Below are positions 7,351-12,191 of a stretch of 12,191 bases of DNA, in pieces. A program made the position numbers and the translations under genes. Source of the DNA: CAZADA01 sp964524065 (lineage in GTDB: Bacteria; Pseudomonadota; Alphaproteobacteria; Caulobacterales; Maricaulaceae); NCBI GenBank assembly GCA_964524065.1, contig CAZGCB010000083.1, forward strand, positions 1 through 12,191. The letters are read 5' to 3'. The notes below the pieces were generated by a model. It was not told the origin of the DNA. It saw only the letters and a program-made list of their open reading frames with translations, and did not search any database. Positions within the stretch are counted from its first letter, which is position 1, and every line of letters starts with the position of its first letter.

Positions 7351-8004
7351 ATGTTCACCCTTTACCCCACCAACGGCGCACCCTATGGTCGCCGCATGGG
7401 CAAGGTGGATGATCCAAACACACCAGGCGTTGATGCGCGCAAAACCCGCCGCGCTCTCGCCAAAGTGCGCCGCGTTATTGAGGCGGCGGAGCACACCGGA
7501 CGCCCCCTCTCAGCATGGGAGACGGAGTTCGCCGAAAGCGTCCAAGAACGTCTGGAAACCTTCGGCTCCGCCTTCATCGATCCCGCCAAGGGCGCGCGGG
7601 ATGAGCCGCTTTCAACATTGCAGGCCGCGAAGTTGCGGGAAATCGCCAGCACCAGCCGCAAGGCGCAGCGTCAAGCGCGCGCGGCTGCACAGCAAACATC
7701 GGATGGCGAGCACGACAACGCCCTGGGTTCTGCGGCCCGCCGTTCAGCACGGCGACCGGGCAAAGGCTTCCAGGCGCGCCGTCCACAGTCGGCTCAGCGT
7801 GTCCGTGATGTGATGGATGACATGCCCGATGCGGCCGCCAGCGAGGGGGACGCCGGCGCAGGACGCGCCGTTGACGGGCAGGCGAACATGCCAGACCAAC
7901 GCTCTGGCGCGCCGTCCGCCCACACGAGCCGCGTGCGCTTACGCGTCATCGAGGGCGGCGCACCCCGTCCCGCTGCGCGCCGCAAGGAGCCCGACACCGC
8001 ATGA
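7351..8004 (+). CDS. Unrecognised protein with a charged helical core and disordered basic tail
   Basis: A 217-residue protein I cannot assign to a named family. Residues about 28-110 look like a folded, mostly helical, conserved-looking core: DARKTRRALAKVRRVIEAAE, then PLSAWETEFAESVQERLETF, GSAFIDPAKG, and LSTLQAAKLREIASTSRK. Residues about 111-217 are Ala/Arg/Gly/Pro-rich low-complexity sequence with many Arg, likely disordered and possibly nucleic-acid binding; this is inference only. There is no signal peptide or membrane segment. ATG 7351 is the first reasonable start after gapR; its ribosome binding site is poor, and ATG 7396 is an alternative. Reality of the gene is supported by the ATGA overlap (8001-8004) with the thioesterase start, the spacing from gapR, and protein-like sequence in this frame. 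Being next to gapR suggests, without proving, a chromosome- or housekeeping-related job. Confidence 0.65.
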   Translation: MFTLYPTNGAPYGRRMGKVDDPNTPGVDARKTRRALAKVRRVIEAAEHTGRPLSAWETEFAESVQERLETFGSAFIDPAKGARDEPLSTLQAAKLREIASTSRKAQRQARAAAQQTSDGEHDNALGSAARRSARRPGKGFQARRPQSAQRVRDVMDDMPDAAASEGDAGAGRAVDGQANMPDQRSGAPSAHTSRVRLRVIEGGAPRPAARRKEPDTA

Positions 8005-8450
8005 CCACCGCCCCACCTTTTGACGAAACCGCCAAACGCGCCGGCATTGTCGACACCTTGGAGACACAGCCCTTTATGACGCTGCTGGGCGTGCGCTTGG
8101 GGGACATCGGGCCCGGCGTCGCGAGCATGTCGATGCCCCTGCGCGCGGATCTGTTGCAGCACACCCAATCGGCTCATGCCGGCGCGACCACGGCCCTGGT
8201 GGACAACACCTGCGCCGCGGCGGCCTTCACCTTGATGGGCCCCGGGCAGACGGTGGTGAGCGTCGAGTTCAAAATCAATTTTCTCCGTTTGGCCAAGGGC
8301 GAAAGATTGATCGCCGAGGCGCGCGTGATGAAGCCAGGCCGCGCTTTTTTCGTCTGCCAGGGCGATGTGTATGGCGAAGAGGGCGACACGCGCACGCATG
8401 TGGCGCATATGGTGGCCACCATGGCGGTCATTCCCGCTGAGGGCCGGTGA
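8001..8450 (+). CDS. PaaI-family hotdog-fold thioesterase
   Basis: A 149-residue protein with the layout of single hotdog-domain acyl-CoA thioesterases of the PaaI/4HBT group. Landmarks are the early strand LLGVRLGDIGPGVASMSMPL at 28-47, then HTQSAHAGATTALVDNTCAA at 54-73. This is the equivalent of the HGG-x(5)-D active-site helix; here it reads HAG at 59-61 with Asp68 as candidate general base or acid. Later strands are TVVSVEFKINFLRLAKGE at 84-101 and RAFFVCQGDVY at 114-124. These enzymes hydrolyse acyl-CoA thioesters, often phenylacetyl- or hydroxyphenylacetyl-CoA, as tetramers in the cytoplasm; the substrate here is unknown. No phenylacetate degradation genes lie nearby, so a general house-cleaning role is more likely. 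Translation is probably coupled to the preceding gene (ATGA), with AAGGAG at 7984-7989 as a somewhat distant ribosome binding site. Confidence 0.85.
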   Translation: MTTAPPFDETAKRAGIVDTLETQPFMTLLGVRLGDIGPGVASMSMPLRADLLQHTQSAHAGATTALVDNTCAAAAFTLMGPGQTVVSVEFKINFLRLAKGERLIAEARVMKPGRAFFVCQGDVYGEEGDTRTHVAHMVATMAVIPAEGR

Positions 8451-8495
8451 TGAAGCCTCGCGCATGAGGGGATCCGGCCTCGCCGAACGGCGCCC

Positions 8496-8519
8496 TCCCG
8501 CCGGAGGTTTTCGGCGGGA
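8496..8519 (+). other. Stem-loop A between the thioesterase gene and trmD
   Basis: TCCCGCCG (8496-8503) pairs perfectly with CGGCGGGA (8512-8519) around the loop GAGGTTTT. GGAGG, a ribosome-binding-site-like string, lies at 8503-8507, at the top of the stem and in the loop. No T-run follows, so it is a poor intrinsic terminator. It is separated by one base from a second stem-loop. Confidence 0.55.
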
Positions 8520-8520
8520 C

Positions 8521-8555
8521 TGGCGGCGCAAGGCGGTCAATGCTAAGCGCCGCCA
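8521..8555 (+). promoter_or_regulatory. Stem-loop B abutting the trmD start codon
   Basis: TGGCGGCGC (8521-8529) pairs perfectly with GCGCCGCCA (8547-8555), nine pairs, around a 17-base loop. The stem ends exactly one base before ATG 8556. The loop contains AAGG (8530-8533) and a second ATG at 8540. A structure in this position could affect ribosome access to trmD; that role is inferred, not shown. Confidence 0.5.
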
Positions 8556-9317
8556 ATGACACCGCCGCACCCCACCCCCCCCCCCCCCGCCCCGCACGAT
8601 CCCCCGCGCGCACCGTGGCGCGCCACAGCCCTCACCCTGTTCGCGAACGCGTTTCCCGGCGCGCTCGGCGTCTCCATCATCGACACCGCACGCCAGCGTG
8701 GACTTTGGGCGCTGGAAACACTGGACATCCGCGGCTTTGCGACCGATAAGCACGCTTCGGTCGACGCCCCGCCCGCCGGCGGCGGCGCGGGCATGGTGTT
8801 GCGGGCCGATGTGCTCGCAGCGGCGCTGGATTCACTTCCCCGTGATGATCGCCCGCGCATTCTGCTGACGCCGCGCGGACGGCCTTTGCGCCAACACCGT
8901 GTACGGACGTTGGCGGCGGGCCCCGGCGTGGTGCTGGTCTGCGGACGGTTCGAAGGCGTGGACCAACGCGTTGTGGAGGCGCGCGGTCTGGAAGAAATCT
9001 CGCTGGGCGATGTGGTCCTGGCGGGGGGCGAGCTTCCAGCCCAGGCCTTGATTGAGTCATGCGTGCGGCTGTTGCCGGGCGTGTTGGGCTGTGCAGACAG
9101 CCCGCAGGAGGAGAGTTTCGAAGGCGATGTCCTGGAATACCCCCACTACACCCGCCCGCGGGTGTGGGAGGGCCGGGAGATCCCCACGGTGTTGACGTCC
9201 GGCGATCACGCCAAGGTCGCGGCCTGGCGGCGGACACACGCCGAAGACATCACGCGCGAACGGCGGCCCGATCTGTGGGCGCGGCGGGCGGCGCGCCTAA
9301 TGCTGGAGCAAGACTGA
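8556..9317 (+). CDS. trmD: tRNA (guanine-37-N1)-methyltransferase
   Basis: A 253-residue SPOUT/trefoil-knot enzyme that uses S-adenosylmethionine to make m1G37 next to the anticodon, preventing +1 frameshifting; it is essential in most bacteria. Family landmarks are all present: LTLFANAFPGALG at 27-38, the loop VDAPPAGGGAGMVLRADVL at 69-87, GRFEGVDQRV at 130-139, EISLGDVVLAGGELPAQALI at 147-166, and RLLPGVLG then QEESF at 184-188. EYPHYTRP at 194-201 follows. The ESF position corresponds to the catalytic acidic residue, usually written D-S-F in E. coli; Glu here is a tolerated variant as far as I recall. The first 19 residues are an unusual Pro-rich extension (MTPPHPTPPPPAPHDPPRA) encoded by a 14-C run; the conserved protein begins at about residue 20 (PWRAT). 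ATG 8556 is the only ATG in frame because TAA lies at 8544-8546, but it lacks a ribosome binding site. rplS follows with a one-base overlap. Confidence 0.94.
   Translation: MTPPHPTPPPPAPHDPPRAPWRATALTLFANAFPGALGVSIIDTARQRGLWALETLDIRGFATDKHASVDAPPAGGGAGMVLRADVLAAALDSLPRDDRPRILLTPRGRPLRQHRVRTLAAGPGVVLVCGRFEGVDQRVVEARGLEEISLGDVVLAGGELPAQALIESCVRLLPGVLGCADSPQEESFEGDVLEYPHYTRPRVWEGREIPTVLTSGDHAKVAAWRRTHAEDITRERRPDLWARRAARLMLEQD
8575..8588 (+). repeat. Homopolymer of 14 C within the trmD N-terminal coding region
   Basis: Fourteen consecutive C occur between A8574 and G8589, encoding part of the Pro-rich leader of TrmD. Runs of this length are prone to slippage in replication and to miscounting in sequencing. 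A change of one base decides which start codon, 8556 or 8540, is in frame with the enzyme. Confidence 0.9.
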
Positions 9318-9736
9318 TGCATCTTTTGGAGACCATTGATCGCGAGGAAGCCGAACGCGTGCTAGGCGATCGCGAGATCCCGGAATTTTCTCCGGGCGAC
9401 ACCCTGCGCGTGCAAGTGCGCATCAAAGAGGGCGAGCGCGAGCGGCTGCAGGCCTTTGAAGGCGTGTGCATCGCGCGCCAAGGCGGCGGCGTGCATGAGA
9501 GCTTCACCGTGCGCAAGATTTCCTTCGGCGAGGGTGTGGAGCGCGTGTTTCCGCTCTATTCGCCCAATGTGGCGGCCATTGAAGTAAAGCGCCGCGGCAA
9601 AGTCCGTCGCGCGAAGCTGTATTATCTGCGCGGTCGCACGGGTAAATCGGCGCGCATCACCGAACGCACGACCGGCCGCGGCATGGTTGGCGGGCGGGCT
9701 AAAACCGCTGAGTCCGGCAAGAAAAAGAAGGGCTAA
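9317..9736 (+). CDS. rplS: 50S ribosomal protein L19
   Basis: A 139-residue protein of the bL19 family, which sits at the 30S-50S interface and helps form an intersubunit bridge. Matching segments are FSPGDTLRVQVRIKEGERER at 24-43, LQAFEGVCIARQGGGVHESF at 44-63, TVRKISFGEGVERVFPLYSP at 64-83 and RGKVRRAKLYYLRGRTGKSA, the diagnostic C-terminal part. A 15-20 residue Lys/Gly-rich tail (ending GKKKKG) extends beyond the usual end, as is common in alphaproteobacterial L19. The start ATG at 9317 shares its A with the trmD stop (TGATG), and GGAG at 9304-9307 gives a suitable ribosome binding site. The frame is open further upstream within trmD, but that is a shadow. TrmD-L19 pairing is a very conserved module, and coupling probably balances the two. 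Confidence 0.95.
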   Translation: MHLLETIDREEAERVLGDREIPEFSPGDTLRVQVRIKEGERERLQAFEGVCIARQGGGVHESFTVRKISFGEGVERVFPLYSPNVAAIEVKRRGKVRRAKLYYLRGRTGKSARITERTTGRGMVGGRAKTAESGKKKKG

Positions 9737-9757
9737 GCGCCGCCCTTGCTCCCCATG

Positions 9758-9783
9758 ACGGACGCCTCACACGGAGCGTCCGT
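9758..9783 (+). terminator. Weak terminator-like stem-loop after rplS
   Basis: ACGGACGC (9758-9765) pairs with GCGTCCGT (9776-9783) around a 10-base loop, 21 bases after the rplS stop. The tail GCCTTCTGGTTCC is only mildly T-rich. Its position at the end of the trmD-rplS run makes a terminator plausible. Confidence 0.5.
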
Positions 9784-9788
9784 GCCTT

Positions 9789-9825
9789 CTGGTTCCAAAA
9801 CAGAAACAATTCTGTCGCGAACCAG
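9789..9825 (+). promoter_or_regulatory. Imperfect palindrome upstream of azoR
   Basis: CTGGTTC (9789-9795) and GAACCAG (9819-9825) are perfect reverse complements, and nested inside them ACAGAA (9800-9805) pairs with TTCTGT (9810-9815). The 37-base element lies between the rplS terminator-like hairpin and azoR. It could be an operator for a dimeric regulator or a second 3' hairpin; the sequence does not decide between them. Confidence 0.4.
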
Positions 9826-9860
9826 CCGCTAATCATCGGACTGGAAACGCACCATTCTCC

Positions 9861-9884
9861 TCCCATCACAGTGTGATTGGGAGG
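9861..9884 (+). promoter_or_regulatory. Palindrome overlapping the azoR ribosome binding site
   Basis: ATCACA-G-TGTGAT (9865-9877) is a perfect inverted repeat. Its flanks TCCC (9861-9864) and GGGA (9879-9882) also pair, leaving only T78 (9878) bulged. The right flank is the start of GGGAGG (9879-9884), the ribosome binding site for ATG 9890. As DNA it looks like a repressor operator; as RNA it would bury the ribosome binding site. Confidence 0.5.
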
Positions 9885-9889
9885 CTTCG

Positions 9890-10504
9890 ATGAGCACGCC
9901 GCGCATTATTTTGAAACTGAACGCATCAGCCCGCGTCGCGGGCTCGCACAGCCGTCCTTTGGTGGACGCCGTCATTGATCGCTTGGCCGGACCTGAAACC
10001 CGCATCATCGACCGGGATTTGGCGGCGCAGCCGCCGGCTTTTGTGGATGAAGCCTGGATCGGCGCCAATTTCACCGGCGATCAGCACCGCACGCCCGCCC
10101 AAAGCGCCGCGTTGGCGGAATCCGACGCGCTTGTGGCCGAGCTGAAGGCCGCCGACACGCTGGTGATCGGTGCGCCCATGTATAATTTCGGCGTGCCCGC
10201 CGCGCTGAAGGCCTGGATCGATCAAATCGCCCGCGCGCGGGTGACTTTTCGCTACACGCCTGAGGGACCTCAAGGGCTCCTGACGGGAAAGACCGCCTAT
10301 CTGGTGGTCGCATCCGGCGGAACGAAGGCGGGATCGGATGCAGATTTCGTGACCGATTATCTGCGGCACATTCTCGGCTTTATCGGAATCAAAGACGTCA
10401 CGGTGATCACGGCCGACCAGCTTATGAGTGATGAAGCCGCGCGCCTCGCCGGCGCCCATGCCCGTATTGACGCGTTGCCCATCGCAGCATCGGCGCCCGC
10501 CTGA
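9890..10504 (+). CDS. azoR: FMN-dependent NADH azoreductase (NAD(P)H-quinone reductase)
   Basis: A 204-residue flavodoxin-like protein of the AzoR/acyl carrier protein phosphodiesterase-misnamed family. These homodimers reduce azo bonds and quinones by two-electron transfer from NAD(P)H through FMN, and are usually linked to electrophile or quinone stress. The FMN phosphate loop is visible as LNASARVAGSHSRPL at 10-24. The flavin signature is PMYNFGVPAALKAWIDQIAR at 96-115, followed by VTFRYTPEGPQGLLTGK at 118-134. The VVASGGTK segment at 139-146 is the later flavin-contact loop. Length matches the family (about 200). GGGAGG at 9879-9884, five bases from ATG 9890, fixes the start. The gene appears to be a single-gene unit, with palindromes upstream suggesting its own regulation. 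No regulator gene (LysR, HxlR or MarR type) is adjacent within the window. Physiological substrate is unknown. Confidence 0.92.
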   Translation: MSTPRIILKLNASARVAGSHSRPLVDAVIDRLAGPETRIIDRDLAAQPPAFVDEAWIGANFTGDQHRTPAQSAALAESDALVAELKAADTLVIGAPMYNFGVPAALKAWIDQIARARVTFRYTPEGPQGLLTGKTAYLVVASGGTKAGSDADFVTDYLRHILGFIGIKDVTVITADQLMSDEAARLAGAHARIDALPIAASAPA

Positions 10505-10718
10505 CATGGTCGCAGACGCATCACGCGAGGCCGCCGAACCGTCTGCATAGGGCGCCACGTTGTCGTCATCGTGCATCATTTCCCAAGCCGCCGGCATGCC
10601 AAGCATCGCGGCGGCTTGCCGCTGGGCCGCGAGTGGTGTTCATTCGCGCCCAATCAGGGGGCGTCGCGTGTGTCCTCCAAGCGGTTGAACACGACGCAAC
10701 GCGGGGATTGGGCGGACC
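10505..10718 (+). other. Intergenic region between azoR and uppP, with two inverted repeats
   Basis: This 214-base stretch holds no gene I can support. GCAGACG (10512-10518) pairs with CGTCTGC (10540-10546) just after azoR, a weak terminator-like element with a 21-base loop. CAAGCCGCC (10584-10592) pairs with GGCGGCTTG (10610-10618), nine perfect pairs around a 17-base loop containing GGCATGCC, in the likely uppP leader region. TTGAAC at 10685 is a possible -35-like element, not convincing. GGGGATTGGGCGGA just before ATG 10719 supplies a purine-rich ribosome binding region. Confidence 0.4.
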
Positions 10719-11762
10719 ATGGATACGTTTCAGCTTATCTTGCTTGCGCTGATCCAGGGCGTGACGGAGTGGCTGCCCATCAGCTCGTCCGCGCATTTGA
10801 TTCTGTTTCCGTCGCTGACGGGCCAGGCGGATCAGGGGCCGCTTATCGACGCCATGGCGCATTTGGGCTCGCTGGGCGCGGTGTTGGTGTATTTCAACCG
10901 TGACATCGCGCGCATGCTGCAAGGCGCCACGGACTTGATTCTGGGTCGGGAGCGCGATGGGCTGCGCCTGACGCCGGACTCCAAGCGCTTGCTGCTCATC
11001 GCCATCGCTACGCCGCCGGGACTTTTGGTCGGCTTCGTGTTGGATGCGGCCGGCGTTCTGGAGCAACTGCGTCAGCCCGCCATTATCGCTGCAGCCTCGA
11101 TTGGTTTTGGCGTGCTGCTGTGGCTGTTCGACACGGACAACGCCAACGGGCCGACGCCGATCTTGATCCGTTTTGCAGCGGGCATGGCGTGCGCCGCCGC
11201 CTCCATTTTCGCGCTGACCTTGGTGGATGAGCTACCGTTCATGATCTTCATGATCTTAGTGGCGATCTTCACGCTGGTGGGGCTGGCCGTGGCGATGTGG
11301 AGCATTGACGCGTGGACCCACCGCGCCGCGCCGCGCGCCAAACAGCGCCACAGCTTCACCTATCGTGACGCGATCATCATCGGCCTGACGCAAATGCTGG
11401 CCTTCATCCCCGGCGTCAGCCGCTCGGGGGTCACCATGACGGCGGCGCGCGCGCTCGGCTTCGCCCGTGATGAAGCCGCACGTTTCGGCATGTTGGTGGG
11501 CATTCCGCTGATCGGCGCGGTGGGCCTGTACGCTCTATTCCAGCTGGTTATGGGCGAAAGCCCCAATGCCGTGGCGGCCGATGGGTCCGAAATCCCCGTC
11601 ACCGTGTTTGACGGCTTGGTGGTGGCGGTTCTGTCCTTCGCCTCAGCCTGGGCGTCCGTCGCCATTTTGATGCAACTGGTGAAGCGGACAGGATTTTTCC
11701 CCTTCGTGCTGTATCGCATCGGCTTGGGGCTGTTCCTCATCGTTTACGCCCACGGCCTTTAG
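10719..11762 (+). CDS. uppP: Undecaprenyl-diphosphatase (BacA/UppP), with extra transmembrane segments
   Basis: A 347-residue multi-pass inner-membrane enzyme that dephosphorylates undecaprenyl diphosphate to recycle the lipid carrier of peptidoglycan synthesis; overproduction gives bacitracin resistance. Signature 1 is IQGVTEWLPISSSAHLILF at 12-30, with Glu17, Ser23 and His26 matching catalytic-region residues. Signature 2 is FIPGVSRSGVTMTAARALGF at 229-248, with Arg235 in the P-G-x-S-R-S loop. The C-terminal block LMQLVKRTGFFPFVLYRIGL at 317-336 is also typical. The usual length is about 265-280. The excess is largely a stretch of about 65 residues between WLFD (135-138) and TYRDAIIIG (214-222). 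It contains two additional hydrophobic segments (about 150-169 and 173-195) and a basic linker; an even number of helices would keep the topology. The loop at 278-296 is also longer than usual. It is convergent with the NDUFA9-like gene. Confidence 0.93.
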   Translation: MDTFQLILLALIQGVTEWLPISSSAHLILFPSLTGQADQGPLIDAMAHLGSLGAVLVYFNRDIARMLQGATDLILGRERDGLRLTPDSKRLLLIAIATPPGLLVGFVLDAAGVLEQLRQPAIIAAASIGFGVLLWLFDTDNANGPTPILIRFAAGMACAAASIFALTLVDELPFMIFMILVAIFTLVGLAVAMWSIDAWTHRAAPRAKQRHSFTYRDAIIIGLTQMLAFIPGVSRSGVTMTAARALGFARDEAARFGMLVGIPLIGAVGLYALFQLVMGESPNAVAADGSEIPVTVFDGLVVAVLSFASAWASVAILMQLVKRTGFFPFVLYRIGLGLFLIVYAHGL

Positions 11763-11867
11763 CGGCGCCCACTTCGGCCGCGCCCTCCGCGCCTCGGCGT
11801 CAACGATCCGTGCGGATACGCCTCACCCAACGTCCCACCCAATCTGCGGGTGCGTGCGCCGTGGATG
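11763..11867. other. Convergent intergenic region between uppP and the NDUFA9-like gene
   Basis: A GC-rich 105-base spacer between two genes that end towards each other. A bidirectional terminator would be expected, but I see no long perfect stem with a T-run on either strand, only short GC-rich inverted repeats. Termination here may be Rho-dependent. Confidence 0.35.
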
Positions 11868-12191
11868 CTAAGATGGATGGTCGGCTTCCTGGTGGAACTG
11901 GCCATAGCGCCGATAGCGCTCTAGGTAAGGCGGCACGATCGCCTCCACACTCGCAGGCGCGATGCCCAAATCGCTGAGCGTGCCCAGGCCGGCATCATCC
12001 TCATTCACCACATTATCACGGCGCAGCAGTGTCACCTGATCGCGGGTCAAAAACGGATCGATAAAGGGCGCGCGTCCCAGGATCTCTCCACCGATCCCCA
12101 TGCCATAAGCGAACAGGAACGGCATCGGCGCCAACAAGCGCTGGCGATCAATGTGCTTGAGGATGAACTGCAGCAACTCTTTAAAGGTGTA
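11868..12191 (-). CDS. Complex I NDUFA9-like NAD(P)-binding protein, C-terminal end (partial)
   Basis: The last 107 residues of a minus-strand gene whose start lies beyond the right edge; the frame is open to the final base, and the TAG stop lies at 11870-11868. Read from the edge, the peptide begins YTFKELLQFILKHIDRQRLL, continues APMPFLFAYGMG, and then has PFLTRDQVTLLRRDNVVN and LGTLSDLGIAPASVEAIVPPYL. This pattern (YTFKEL, a PxPF motif, the DNVV segment, LGI-P-x-xEaivP-YL) is the C-terminal part of atypical short-chain dehydrogenases related to the NDUFA9/39 kDa subunit of complex I, commonly convergent with uppP in alphaproteobacteria. In mitochondria NDUFA9 binds NADPH and stabilises the matrix arm junction; the bacterial role is less clear. 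A TTG at 12176 could be mistaken for a start but is an internal Leu codon. The nucleotide-binding N-terminal half is not visible, so nothing can be said about its intactness. Confidence 0.85.
   Translation of the reverse strand, partial: YTFKELLQFILKHIDRQRLLAPMPFLFAYGMGIGGEILGRAPFIDPFLTRDQVTLLRRDNVVNEDDAGLGTLSDLGIAPASVEAIVPPYLERYRRYGQFHQEADHPS

Noticed and set aside
8540..8749. 69-codon frame starting at ATG 8540 as a separate small gene
   Set aside because: It overlaps trmD out of frame and its sequence is Arg/His/Pro-rich shadow. It matters only as the possible alternative TrmD start if the C run is one base shorter.
9926..10606. Minus-strand frame opposite azoR that extends about 100 bases into the azoR-uppP gap
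   Set aside because: The part outside azoR looks mildly protein-like, but there is no stop until deep inside azoR and no family resemblance in the antisense portion. I could not support it as a gene or a remnant.
12174..12176. TTG at 12176 as start codon of the minus-strand gene at the right edge
   Set aside because: The frame continues to the window edge, and the residues before it (YTFKEL) match the NDUFA9-like family, so it is an internal Leu codon.

Overview
The window reads as chromosome of a GC-rich alphaproteobacterium, most likely from the stalked or prosthecate marine groups (Maricaulales/Hyphomonadaceae type); this placement is an inference. Grounds are a GapR/DUF2312 nucleoid protein (essentially alphaproteobacterial), a complex I NDUFA9-like epimerase convergent with uppP, an SLT_4-type lipoprotein transglycosylase, and a glutamine synthetase tail typical of the class. 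There are no tRNA or rRNA genes, CRISPR arrays, transposases or phage genes, and no gap between genes reaches 300 bases.

Layout. Bases 1-140 hold the 3' end of glnA, followed by two stem-loops, the second a strong intrinsic terminator. Bases 429-4376 encode a 1315-residue autotransporter: signal peptide, a very acidic and almost lysine-free passenger with EF-hand/dockerin-like and RTX-like loops, and a C-terminal beta-barrel. Next come a lipoprotein lytic transglycosylase (4549-5163) and a pair overlapping by 4 bases: a membrane-anchored alpha/beta hydrolase (5217-6236) and a protein resembling the gamma-glutamylcyclotransferase fold (6233-6949).

Bases 7011-9736 form a dense run on one strand: gapR, an unrecognised 217-residue protein, a PaaI-like thioesterase overlapping it by 4 bases, trmD, and rplS overlapping trmD by one base. 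trmD opens with a run of 14 C, and the 105-base gap before it holds two back-to-back stem-loops. The trmD-rplS pair is a conserved translation module, but its usual partners rpsP and rimM are not upstream here.

The right end has an FMN-dependent NADH azoreductase (9890-10504) behind two palindromes, one overlapping its ribosome binding site. It is followed by an unusually long uppP (10719-11762) and, on the minus strand, the C-terminal end of an NDUFA9-like protein running off the window.

The cell-envelope theme is clear: autotransporter, transglycosylase, and UppP recycling the peptidoglycan lipid carrier. No multi-gene novel system is evident. The most unusual signals are the poly-C tract and alternative start of trmD, the calcium-loop-like motifs in the autotransporter (one at the passenger-barrel joint), and the extra transmembrane segment pair in UppP.
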